Shown: piece by piece, positions 44,061-52,015 of the stretch
Numbering within the stretch: the stretch's first letter is position 1
Layout of the letters: each line of letters begins with the position of its first letter
From: an uncultured Sutterella sp.
GTDB lineage: Bacteria > Pseudomonadota > Gammaproteobacteria > Burkholderiales > Burkholderiaceae_F
DNA length: 64,000 nucleotides
Direction of reading: 5' to 3'
Assembly: GCA_905206365.1 (NCBI GenBank)
Contig: CAJLHF010000004.1
Span: forward strand, 30,439-94,438
Notes under the pieces: generated by a model
What the model was told of the DNA's origin: nothing
Seen by the model: only the letters and a program-made list of their open reading frames with translations
Database searches by the model: none
Position numbers and translations under genes: made by a program

Positions 44061-46400
44061 ATGGCCAAGAAAAAGAAAAGTACTGCCCGTCCCGCCGAAC
44101 CGGTCACGGTACGTCCCGAGGACGTCGAACGCGGACGCGAATTCCTCACGCAACTCAAGACGGATATTTCCTTCACGTCTGCCAAAAAGCGCCTGGCTCG
44201 CGAACTCGGCGTTTCGACCGGAGTCGCCAACGGAATCGTCGTGGCCCTCAACACGGAAGGTTTCATGAGCCCGTCGGAGAACTGGTTCCGACATCCCGAA
44301 ACGCCCGTTTTGACGGGAGTGGTCAAGGGGGCGCGCACCTACGAACAGATGGTCGTCATGTCGCAGACGAAGCCCGATCTGGAAGTGCCGATCCCGGCGT
44401 ACCGTCGGAGAATCGTCCTTCCGGGAGACGTATTCGAGCTGCGCGAAGCTTCCGGGGTTTGGCGCGTGGGTGAACTGCGGCGGCGCGGTCCCACGCATTT
44501 CGTCTGCCGTCGTCGCGAGGGCGGTAGCATGAAGGGCGAACGGGTTCAGCTCGTGTCCGTCAATCCCTTCTGCCCGCTCCTTTTCGATATCGCGCAGGCC
44601 GAGGTGCCCGCCGATACGAATCTGCGCAACGACGTAATCGAGGTGGCGCTCAAGGAAGAGGCGCTCAATCCCGATACGGCCGACTTTCCCCTGCCGGTGA
44701 GTTTCGTGCGTCGCGTCGGTCGTAAAGACGATCCGCTCGGCGAAGTGGCGATCGCATCGGCCGAGCACGGCGTGCCGACCGAATTCAGCCCCGAAACTCT
44801 CGCGGAAGCGGACGCCCTTCCCGACGAGGTGGACGGCCGAAGCCTGTTGCACCGCGTCAACCTCACCGACATTCCGTTCGTGACGATCGACGGCGAAGAC
44901 GCTCGCGACTTCGACGACGCAGTCTACTGTACGGAAGTTTCCGAAGGGTGGCGTCTCCTCGTGGCGATTGCGGATGTGAGTCACTACGTGAAGCCGGGAA
45001 GCGCTCTCGATCGAGACGCGCAGATGCGCTCGACCTCGGTCTACTTTCCCGCGTCGGTCGTGCCGATGCTCCCTGAAAAGCTCTCGAACGGTCTGTGCTC
45101 GCTCAACCCCGACGTAGATCGACTCGTGATGGTGTGCGATGCGATCGTCGACCGCGAAGGGACAACGACCGCTTATCAGTTCTACCCCGCGGTCATTCAT
45201 TCGCATGCGCGCCTCACCTACACGAACGTGTGGGCGGCATTGCAGGGGAGCCCCGAGGGACTTGAAGCGGTGGGCGAACGCCTTGAGGACTTGAAACGCC
45301 TCTACGACCTCTACAAGGTGCTTCGCGCCGCACGCGAGCGCCGTTGCGCGCTTGATTTCGAAACGCAGGAAAGTCAGGCGCTCTTCGACGAGAAGGGTGT
45401 CATTTCGGGCTTTGTCGTTCGCGAACACAACGATGCGCACCGCCTGATCGAAGAGTGCATGTTGACGGCGAACGTGGCTGCGGCCGACTTCGTGATCCGC
45501 AAGAAAGCGACGACGCTCTTCCGCGTTCACCCGAAGCCCGAACCCGATCGACTCCAGACGCTTCGTACGGTATTGAAGACCTTCGACGTGAAGCTCGAAG
45601 GAACGAGCGCCGAGGCGATGGCGAAACTCATTCGGGAAACGAAGGAGAACGCTCCCGTTCAGACGGCGATACTGCGCGCGATGTCGCGCGCTCAGTACCA
45701 GCCCGAGAACATCGGTCACTTCGGCTTGCAGTACGCCGCGTACGCGCATTTCACGTCGCCCATCCGCCGTTACCCCGACCTTCTTCTGCATCGCACGATC
45801 AAAGGGATTCTCGCGAAAAAGCCCTACACGCCCGCACTCGCCTTCGACGATACGGCGCTCATGTCGGGTTACCACGCCCGCAAGCTCGGCAGCAACCCCG
45901 ATGCCCCCAAAGCGCCTGCCAAGACGAAGAAGGAAGAGCGCGGCAACGCCTGGGCACGCCTCGGCATCATCACCTCGGCCGCGGAACGCCGCGCAGACGA
46001 CGCATCGCGCGACGTGATGAATTACCTCAAGTGCGACTTCATGCTCAAGCACAAGAAGCGTCACTATACCGCCACAGTGACGGGCATGATTCCCGCGGGG
46101 ATCTTCGTGACCCTCGAAGAGATGCCGGTCGAAGGGTTCGTTCACATCTCCAATCTCGGTTGGGGCTATTACGAGTACGATGAGTCCGAGATGACAATGA
46201 CCTCGTACGAGTCTATGAGCCAGGTGAAAATCGGCGACCGGGTGCGCGTGCGCATCGAAACGATCGACATGCGCGAGCGTCGAATCAGCTTCGTTCTCGA
46301 GTCGAACCTCACGCGCCACGTCATCAAAGGACGGGGACGTCGTCGCTGGGATCGGTACGACTACGACGATTTCGACGAGGATGAGAACGACGGCGATTGA
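44061..46400 (+). CDS. rnr: Ribonuclease R
   Basis: RNase R is a 3'-5' processive exoribonuclease that degrades structured RNA. The 779-residue protein has an N-terminal winged helix and cold-shock domains. The RNB catalytic domain shows VTIDGEDARDFDDAVYC with the metal-binding aspartates and HFTSPIRRYPDLLLHR. A C-terminal S1 domain (GMIPAGIFVTLEEMPVEGFV) ends in an acidic tail, DYDDFDEDENDGD. The ATG at 44061 follows AAGGAAC; an upstream in-frame codon at 43908 is not used. A small palindrome, CTAGAATTTCTAG, overlaps a TAGAAT box upstream (44010-44022). The rlmB gene is downstream, as in E. coli. Confidence 0.96.
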   Translation: MAKKKKSTARPAEPVTVRPEDVERGREFLTQLKTDISFTSAKKRLARELGVSTGVANGIVVALNTEGFMSPSENWFRHPETPVLTGVVKGARTYEQMVVMSQTKPDLEVPIPAYRRRIVLPGDVFELREASGVWRVGELRRRGPTHFVCRRREGGSMKGERVQLVSVNPFCPLLFDIAQAEVPADTNLRNDVIEVALKEEALNPDTADFPLPVSFVRRVGRKDDPLGEVAIASAEHGVPTEFSPETLAEADALPDEVDGRSLLHRVNLTDIPFVTIDGEDARDFDDAVYCTEVSEGWRLLVAIADVSHYVKPGSALDRDAQMRSTSVYFPASVVPMLPEKLSNGLCSLNPDVDRLVMVCDAIVDREGTTTAYQFYPAVIHSHARLTYTNVWAALQGSPEGLEAVGERLEDLKRLYDLYKVLRAARERRCALDFETQESQALFDEKGVISGFVVREHNDAHRLIEECMLTANVAAADFVIRKKATTLFRVHPKPEPDRLQTLRTVLKTFDVKLEGTSAEAMAKLIRETKENAPVQTAILRAMSRAQYQPENIGHFGLQYAAYAHFTSPIRRYPDLLLHRTIKGILAKKPYTPALAFDDTALMSGYHARKLGSNPDAPKAPAKTKKEERGNAWARLGIITSAAERRADDASRDVMNYLKCDFMLKHKKRHYTATVTGMIPAGIFVTLEEMPVEGFVHISNLGWGYYEYDESEMTMTSYESMSQVKIGDRVRVRIETIDMRERRISFVLESNLTRHVIKGRGRRRWDRYDYDDFDEDENDGD

Positions 46401-46492
46401 CAGTGAGCTTCCGAGAGATGTTCGAGGGGCTCTGACCCGCCGAAAGTCGGGCCCCCGCGCTCCCCGCAGGAGCCAAACCGTCTAAAATCAGG

Positions 46493-46520
46493 AGCCGGCT
46501 TGAGAAAGGCCGGCTTTTCA
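46493..46520 (+). terminator. Hairpin with T run between rnr and rlmB
   Basis: AGCCGGC and GCCGGCT flank a short loop followed by TTTTC. It lies just after a TAAAAT box (46483-46488) and before rlmB, so it may reduce read-through or act in the rlmB leader. Confidence 0.6.
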
Positions 46521-46556
46521 TTTGGTCTACCCCGAATTTTCATAGGTTTATCCGCA

Positions 46557-47339
46557 GTGAGCAGTATCGTTCTCGCCGGGTTTCACGCCGTGGGCGCGCG
46601 CCTTCGCATGGATCCCGAATCGATTTCCGCCGTTTATGTCGACCCCGCCCGCCGTGACAAGCGCATGCGCGAAATGCGCGAAAAACTCATCGCCGCGGGC
46701 ATCCGCGTAATGAATGCCGACGACGGCCGTCTGACGGGGATGGCCCCCGACGTGCCGCACCAGGGGATCGTAGCGCTTGCCGAAGAAAAGAAAGCGGAAC
46801 TCGATTTCGCGGATCTTTTGGACGAGATCACGCCCGAGACGCTCTTGCTCGTCCTCGACGGCGTCACCGACCCGCGCAACTTCGGCGCGTGTCTGCGCGT
46901 TGCGGACGCCGCGGGCGTTCAGGCGGTCGTGGTGCCGCGCGACCGCTCGGCCCACATGACGCCCGCCGCGGCGAAGGCCGCCGCGGGTGCCGCCGAAACG
47001 GTGCCCGTCGTAACGGTGACGAATCTCGCTTCGGCGATTGTCGAGTTGCGCGACGCGGGCGTGACGGTTGTGGGTACGGCGGGCGAAGCCGAAAAGACGA
47101 TCGACGACTTCGTGCAGACGGGGGCGTTCGCGTGGGTGCTCGGTGCCGAAGGCGAGGGTCTTCGTCAGCTTACCCGCAAGCGCTGCGACGACCTGGCGCG
47201 CATTCCGATGACGGGCGCCGTTGAAAGTCTCAACGTGTCGGTCGCTTCGGGGATCTGCCTTTTCGAATCCGCCCGTCAGCGCCGTGCGGCCGGAATCGGC
47301 CGCTGGGGCAAGAAGGGGCCGAGCGCTCCCGAATTCTGA
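46557..47339 (+). CDS. rlmB: 23S rRNA (guanosine-2'-O)-methyltransferase RlmB
   Basis: RlmB is a SPOUT methyltransferase that modifies G2251 of 23S rRNA. The 260-residue protein has the substrate-binding N-terminal domain (VLAGFHAVGARLRMDPES). The knotted SAM domain has motifs VTDPRNFGACLRVADAAG, VLGAEGEGLR and PMTGAVESLNVSVASGI. The start is taken as GTG 46557 because family proteins begin a few residues before GFHAV. An in-frame codon at 46500 lies inside the upstream terminator. The C-terminal tail is short and basic. Confidence 0.93.
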   Translation: MSSIVLAGFHAVGARLRMDPESISAVYVDPARRDKRMREMREKLIAAGIRVMNADDGRLTGMAPDVPHQGIVALAEEKKAELDFADLLDEITPETLLLVLDGVTDPRNFGACLRVADAAGVQAVVVPRDRSAHMTPAAAKAAAGAAETVPVVTVTNLASAIVELRDAGVTVVGTAGEAEKTIDDFVQTGAFAWVLGAEGEGLRQLTRKRCDDLARIPMTGAVESLNVSVASGICLFESARQRRAAGIGRWGKKGPSAPEF

Positions 47340-47366
47340 CGGACGACGATTGGGGCGAACGTTTCC

Positions 47367-47402
47367 CGCCGCACGAAAAAACCGACGGTTTTTCATGCGG
47401 CG
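47367..47402. terminator. Inverted repeat after rlmB, possible terminator and rpsF promoter overlap
   Basis: CGCCGCA and TGCGGCG enclose GAAAAA/TTTTTC arms around an ACCGACGG core, with one mismatch. It sits 28 bases after rlmB and directly before a TACAAT box (47418-47423) for rpsF. Confidence 0.6.
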
Positions 47403-47490
47403 CTCGAAAATTTCGGCTACAATCGCGTCCTTTCTGTCCTTGCTGCACCGGAATAGACGCTCCGGGCGGCTTTTTCCGCAAGGAGGCTAA

Positions 47491-47877
47491 ATGCGTCACT
47501 ACGAAATCTGCATCATCGTGCACCCCGACCAGAGCGAACAGGTCCCCGCGATGATTGAACGCTACAAGACCCTCGTCGCCGAACAGGGCGGTACGATCCA
47601 CCGCATCGAAGACTGGGGCCGTCGTCAGCTTGCCTACCCGATCGAAAAGCTCGTGAAGGCTCACTACGTTCTCCTCAACATCGAATGCGGCCACGAAACG
47701 CTCGCTGAGATCGAGAACGGTTTCCGTTTCAACGACGCCGTCCTGCGCCACCTCACGGTCAAGACGAAGAAGGCCGAAACGGCTCCCTCTCCGATGATGA
47801 AGGTCGTCGAGAAGGAAGAGGCCCGCAAGGTTGCCGCCGAAGCCGCTACCGCCGCGGCCCAGGAAGCCCAGGCCTAA
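47491..47877 (+). CDS. rpsF: 30S ribosomal protein S6
   Basis: S6 pairs with S18 on the platform of the 30S subunit. The 128-residue protein begins [20 protein letters not shown] and has the typical [17 protein letters not shown] core. An Ala/Glu-rich tail ([17 protein letters not shown]) is longer than usual. AAGGAGG is a near-perfect ribosome binding site. It leads the rpsF-priB-rpsR-rplI operon. Confidence 0.97.
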   Translation: MRHYEICIIVHPDQSEQVPAMIERYKTLVAEQGGTIHRIEDWGRRQLAYPIEKLVKAHYVLLNIECGHETLAEIENGFRFNDAVLRHLTVKTKKAETAPSPMMKVVEKEEARKVAAEAATAAAQEAQA

Positions 47878-47907
47878 TTGAGACGGTCTTCAGAGGATTC
47901 CGCCCGA

Positions 47908-48192
47908 GTGAACCGACTCGAAATTCGCGCGACCCTTGTTGCACGCGAGGAAGTCCGCTACACCCCCGCCGGGATTGAAGCCTTCGAAGGCGAATTTCAT
48001 TTTCGCGGCGAGGTGTTTGAAGCGGATCGACCGAGAAAGCTCGAATACGACTTTCCGGCCGTTTCATTCGGGAAATGTGCGAGCGAACTCAACCGTTTGC
48101 CGCTCGGATCCGAGATCACGGTGAAGGGCTTTTTGGCTCCCCGTTCACTGAAGACCCGTCGACTGATCGTACACATAACGGAATACATTTAA
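47908..48192 (+). CDS. priB: Primosomal replication protein N (PriB)
   Basis: PriB is a single-stranded DNA-binding OB-fold protein that helps PriA reload the replicative helicase. The 94-residue protein starts at GTG 47908 (AGAGGA upstream) with [10 protein letters not shown]. It continues with the OB-fold strands ([27 protein letters not shown]). It lies between rpsF and rpsR, the classic location. Function is assigned from length, position and fold. Confidence 0.9.
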   Translation: MNRLEIRATLVAREEVRYTPAGIEAFEGEFHFRGEVFEADRPRKLEYDFPAVSFGKCASELNRLPLGSEITVKGFLAPRSLKTRRLIVHITEYI

Positions 48193-48202
48193 GGAGCTCA
48201 AC

Positions 48203-48475
48203 ATGGCTTTTGGTGCTAAGGGCAAGGGCAAGCCTCGCCGTTCGAACCAGCAAAATTCGCTTTTCAAGCGCAAGAAGTTCTGCCGCTTCACGGCCGAACA
48301 CGTCGAACAGATCGACTACAAGGATGTCGAAACGCTTCGCGACTTCATCCAGGAAAACGGCAAGATCATGCCGGCTCGCCTCACGGGTACGAAGGCGCAC
48401 TATCAGCGTCAGCTCGAAACCGCGATCAAGCGCGCTCGCTTCCTCGCCCTCCTTCCCTACACGGACAACCAGTAA
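48203..48475 (+). CDS. rpsR: 30S ribosomal protein S18
   Basis: S18 binds S6 on the small subunit. The 90-residue protein carries the S18 core [20 protein letters not shown] and [20 protein letters not shown]. The N-terminus is basic ([14 protein letters not shown]). AAGGAG precedes the ATG. It is ten bases after priB, in one operon. Confidence 0.97.
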   Translation: MAFGAKGKGKPRRSNQQNSLFKRKKFCRFTAEHVEQIDYKDVETLRDFIQENGKIMPARLTGTKAHYQRQLETAIKRARFLALLPYTDNQ

Positions 48476-48497
48476 TCCGCGCTGAGGAGTCAACAAA

Positions 48498-48947
48498 ATG
48501 CAAGTCATTCTGCTCGAAAAGATCACGCATCTCGGCGACCTTGGTGACATCGTCAAGGTGAAGGACGGCTACGGCCGCAACTTCCTCATCCCCCAGGGTC
48601 ACGCCAAGCGCGCCACGAAGGCTGCCATCGCCGAATTCGAAACGCGCCGCGCCGAACTTGAAAAGGCTCAGGCCGAACGCATCGCCGCCGCTCAGGAAGT
48701 GGCCGGCAAGCTCAACGGCGCCGAAATCACGATCGCCTCGAAGTGCGGCGTTGACGGTCGCCTCTTCGGCTCGGTTACGAACGCCGACATCGCCGAAGCG
48801 ATCGACGCCCTCGGCTTCCAGATCAAGAAGTCGCAGGTTCGCACGCCGCTCGGCGCCATCAAGGCGACCGGCGAATACGTGATCACCATCGGTCTCATGA
48901 CCGACATCACGGCCGACGTGACGGTCAAGGTTGTTCCGGAAGCCTAA
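48498..48947 (+). CDS. rplI: 50S ribosomal protein L9
   Basis: L9 is a two-domain protein on the large subunit that affects reading-frame maintenance. The 149-residue protein has the N-terminal RNA-binding domain ([20 protein letters not shown] and [13 protein letters not shown]). A long central helix and the C-terminal domain ([20 protein letters not shown]) follow. Length is exactly typical. The operon ends here with a terminator. Confidence 0.97.
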   Translation: MQVILLEKITHLGDLGDIVKVKDGYGRNFLIPQGHAKRATKAAIAEFETRRAELEKAQAERIAAAQEVAGKLNGAEITIASKCGVDGRLFGSVTNADIAEAIDALGFQIKKSQVRTPLGAIKATGEYVITIGLMTDITADVTVKVVPEA

Positions 48948-48973
48948 TTGCTTCGGAATTTCCGACACCGATG

Positions 48974-49008
48974 AAAAACGGCTCTCGTTTCGAGGGCCGT
49001 TTTTCTTT
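48974..49008 (+). terminator. Intrinsic terminator after the rpsF-rplI operon
   Basis: AAAAACGGCTCTCG pairs with CGAGGGCCGTTTTT across a short T loop and is followed by T residues. Confidence 0.9.
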
Positions 49009-49169
49009 TGGGCGCCGCCCGAACGAATCGGTCCCGGTGAGGGGACTTCGCGCCCTGACGCGACTAGAATCGGAGGGCGGCCCCGAGCCCGCGCGAGCGC
49101 GCGCAGTACAATTCAAGCCTCGTTCCCTAGGGTGTCCGAACTCGGACATCCCACAGATAGGTTCTCATC

Positions 49170-50561
49170 ATGTCCGACTTTCCCGACGAAGCCGCGGCCG
49201 TACGGCGTCCTCCGCAGAGCATTCAGAGCGAACAATCGATCCTCGGCGGCCTGATGATCGAAAATTCGGCCCTCGACAGCATCGTCGACGTCATTTCGCC
49301 CGACGACTTCTGCCGACGCGATCACAAGCTCATTTACGAGCACATCATGAAGATCGTCCAACTCGGACAGCCCGCCGACTGCGTGACGGTGTTCGAGGCG
49401 CTGAAGTCCTCGGGGCTTGATGCGGAAGTGGGCGGCTTCGCCTACCTCGCCGAACTCGCAAACAACGCGACGTCCGCCGCCAACATCCGCCGCTATGCCG
49501 AGATCGTGCACGACAAAGCGGTGTTGCGTCAGCTGATCGTCGTGGGCGACAAGATGGTGACGAACGCGCTCGCACCCGAAGGTCGCGAAACGCGCGACAT
49601 TCTCGACGAGGCGGAAAAAGACGTGCTCGCGATCAACGAGCGCAATTCCCGCACGCAAAAGGGCTTCCGCTCGATGTCGAACCTCGTGCGCGACGTCTCG
49701 GAGCGCATCATCGAGCTCTACAACAATCGGTCCTCGTCCGACGTGACGGGGGTCTCAACCGGGTACCGCAATCTCGACAACGTGACGGCGGGCTTGCAGC
49801 GGGGCGACCTCATCATTCTCGCGGGCCGACCCTCGATGGGCAAGACATCGCTCGCGCTCAACATCGCCGAGAACGTCGGGATCGATCAGGAGTTGCCCGT
49901 AGCCGTCTTCTCCATGGAAATGGGGAGCGAACAGCTCGCGCAGCGTCTCATCTCGTCGGTCGGTCGCATCGACGCGCAGAATCTGCGTAAAGGTCACCTG
50001 AGCGACGAGGAATGGGACAAATTCACGGCGGCCGTGCATCGCCTGGAAAACAAGCCTGTTTATATTGACGACACCCCCGGGCTTACGATTTCGGAGCTCT
50101 CGAGCCGCGCCCGACGTCTCGTCAACCAGGCCGGTCCCCTCGGCCTCATCGTGGTCGACTACATTCAGCTCATGCAGGGGCAGGGCCGGCGCGACTCGGA
50201 CAACCGCGCTCAGGAACTCTCCGAAATTTCGCGCGGCCTCAAAGGACTCGCCAAGGAGCTCTCCGTTCCGGTGATCGTTCTCTCGCAGTTGAATCGAAGC
50301 GTCGACAGTCGCTCGGACCGCCGTCCGATGATGTCGGACCTGCGCGAATCGGGCGCCATTGAACAGGATGCCGACATCATCATGTTCATTTACCGCGACG
50401 TGGTCTACAACAAGGACACGCCCGACAAGAATACGGCCGAAATCATCATCGCCAAGCAACGTAACGGTCCTATCGGTACGTTGCGCATGACCTTCATGGG
50501 CGGCAACACCCGATTCGAGCCTACCGCCGACGAAGGTTACTGGGGCGGCATCGAAAGCTGA
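49170..50561 (+). CDS. dnaB: Replicative DNA helicase DnaB
   Basis: DnaB is the hexameric 5'-3' helicase of the replication fork. The 463-residue protein has the N-terminal collar domain (PQSIQSEQSILGGLMIEN). The RecA-like ATPase has Walker A AGRPSMGKT (219-227), Walker B LGLIVVDYIQL and the sensor region SQLNRSVDSR. The RESGAIEQDADIIMFIYR motif is complete. No intein is present. A TACAAT box lies at 49107. The gene follows rplI, a common proteobacterial order. Confidence 0.97.
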   Translation: MSDFPDEAAAVRRPPQSIQSEQSILGGLMIENSALDSIVDVISPDDFCRRDHKLIYEHIMKIVQLGQPADCVTVFEALKSSGLDAEVGGFAYLAELANNATSAANIRRYAEIVHDKAVLRQLIVVGDKMVTNALAPEGRETRDILDEAEKDVLAINERNSRTQKGFRSMSNLVRDVSERIIELYNNRSSSDVTGVSTGYRNLDNVTAGLQRGDLIILAGRPSMGKTSLALNIAENVGIDQELPVAVFSMEMGSEQLAQRLISSVGRIDAQNLRKGHLSDEEWDKFTAAVHRLENKPVYIDDTPGLTISELSSRARRLVNQAGPLGLIVVDYIQLMQGQGRRDSDNRAQELSEISRGLKGLAKELSVPVIVLSQLNRSVDSRSDRRPMMSDLRESGAIEQDADIIMFIYRDVVYNKDTPDKNTAEIIIAKQRNGPIGTLRMTFMGGNTRFEPTADEGYWGGIES

Positions 50562-50599
50562 CCGCCGCTTCCCGACGACTGCAACCGAGGAGAATCGCC

Positions 50600-51109
50600 A
50601 TGGAATGGTTGACGACGTTCGACTGGTTTGCGCTCGCCTGCTGGCTGGGCGCTTTCGTACTCATCGCCGCGGGTTTTGCCGGAACGGTCGTTCCGGCCAT
50701 TCCGGGGCTTCCGATGATCGCCGGGGGCGCCTGGCTCGTCGGTTGGGCGGACGATTTCGAGAAGGTGGGTTGGAAGACGATCGCCTTTCTCGCGGTGCTC
50801 GCCGTAATCGGCGTTGCGGTCGATTCGGTCGCGCAGACGGCGGGCGCCCAGCGCGCGGGTGCGAGCCGGGCTGGGATCGTGGGCTCGATCATCGGGACGG
50901 TGATCGGCATGTTCCTCGGGCTCTTCGGGTTGCTCTTCGGTCCGCTCGTCGGTGCGGCGATCGGTGAATTTTGGGCGAAACGCGATCTTCTGCATGCAGG
51001 GCGCGTCGGCATGGCCACCTGGATCGGTATGATTGCGGGAACCGTTCTCAAGATCGCGCTCGCCTTCACGATGACGGGGGTTTTGCTACTCGTCTATTTC
51101 ACCGCCTGA
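50600..51109 (+). CDS. DUF456 membrane protein
   Basis: The 169-residue protein has about four hydrophobic segments and glycine-rich membrane stretches, GFAGTVVPAIPGLPMIAGGA and GSIIGTVIGMFLGLFGLLFG, typical of DUF456. Its function is unknown. It follows dnaB by 38 bases with GAGGAG as ribosome binding site, so the two may be co-transcribed. Confidence 0.88.
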   Translation: MEWLTTFDWFALACWLGAFVLIAAGFAGTVVPAIPGLPMIAGGAWLVGWADDFEKVGWKTIAFLAVLAVIGVAVDSVAQTAGAQRAGASRAGIVGSIIGTVIGMFLGLFGLLFGPLVGAAIGEFWAKRDLLHAGRVGMATWIGMIAGTVLKIALAFTMTGVLLLVYFTA

Positions 51110-51203
51110 CGGTGCGCGGCAGGTTTGCCTTTCCGAATAGGAGAGGCTCCGAAAGAGAGCCTTCCGACGATTTTCATTTCCTCTTTCTCGGCTTTTCCCA
51201 ACC

Positions 51204-51875
51204 ATGCTCGAATCGATCGGTGTCGTCGACGTCGGTACGTACGCGCTCGGCTCGCTTCTCATCGTTCTTTGTCCCGGCCCCAACAGCATCTTCGTACTCA
51301 AAACGGGCATTTCGTCGGGTCCTCGCGTGGCGCTCTCGGGCGCGTGCGGTGTTTTTCTCGGCGACACCGTGTTGATGCTTGCCACGTACCTCGGCGTTGC
51401 GGCCGTCATCGCGGCGAATCCCGGCATCTTTTTCGCAGTGAAACTCGCAGGTGCGGTTTACCTCGCGTACCTCGCCTCGCGCGTTCTCTGGGGCACGTGG
51501 CGCCCGGTCTTCACGCACGAAGCGGGCGTTGCCGTGGAAGTGCCGGGCGCGCAAGCGCCGCGGCGCGACGTACTGACGGGAGGGGCGGCCTTTCGCACGG
51601 CGCTTACGCTCTCGCTCACGAACCCGAAGGCGATTCTCTTTTTCCTCTCCTTTTTCATGCCGTTTATCGATGCGTCGAAAGGACATCCGGGGTTGGCCTT
51701 TCTCGTCCTCGCCCTCATTCTTCAGTTCTGGAGCGTCTGCTACATGACGAGCCTAGCGCAGATCGGGCAAACGCTTCTGAAATTCTTCGGGCGGCGCCCC
51801 GTCTTCGGACGGATCGGCAATACGGTCGTCGGTCTCGTCTTTTACTTTTTCGCCGTCAAACTCGTGCTCGGTTGA
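51204..51875 (+). CDS. leuE: LysE/RhtB-family amino-acid exporter (LeuE-like)
   Basis: The 223-residue protein has about six hydrophobic segments and the family motif IVLCPGPNSIFVLKTGISSG, followed by GACGVFLGDTVLML. The sequence SLTNPKAILFFLSFFMPFID resembles E. coli LeuE, which exports leucine and related neutral amino acids. The specificity is inferred. No strong ribosome binding site precedes the ATG. Transcription ends at the GC-rich terminator at 51961. Confidence 0.87.
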   Translation: MLESIGVVDVGTYALGSLLIVLCPGPNSIFVLKTGISSGPRVALSGACGVFLGDTVLMLATYLGVAAVIAANPGIFFAVKLAGAVYLAYLASRVLWGTWRPVFTHEAGVAVEVPGAQAPRRDVLTGGAAFRTALTLSLTNPKAILFFLSFFMPFIDASKGHPGLAFLVLALILQFWSVCYMTSLAQIGQTLLKFFGRRPVFGRIGNTVVGLVFYFFAVKLVLG

Positions 51876-51887
51876 GCGCGTGCTTTC

Positions 51888-51910
51888 CTGCGTCACCGTG
51901 TGACGCAGGG
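51888..51910. repeat. Perfect inverted repeat after the LeuE-like gene
   Basis: CCTGCGTCAC and GTGACGCAGG are separated by CGT. No T run follows, so it is not an obvious terminator; it could cap the mRNA 3' end or be an operator. Confidence 0.5.
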
Positions 51911-51960
51911 TACCGCTATCATGGGTCGATCCCCGGCGGATCGAACGCCACACGTTGCGT

Positions 51961-51992
51961 GCGGTCGCTCCCGTCGGGGCGGCCGCTTTTTT
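51961..51992 (+). terminator. Intrinsic terminator between the LeuE-like gene and recC
   Basis: GCGGTCGCTCC pairs with GGGGCGGCCGC with two mismatches and is followed by six T residues. Confidence 0.75.
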
Positions 51993-52015
51993 CTTCTTTC
52001 GCTCGTCGAGCCTCC

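Noticed and set aside
44040..46319. Long open frame opposite rnr (759 codons)
   Set aside because: It shadows RNase R codon structure and resembles no protein family.
51125..52015. N-terminal extension of the recC frame through the LeuE-like gene
   Set aside because: The frame is open by chance; the leuE-like protein in another frame is clearly real and the RecC homology starts at MIHTVY (52016).
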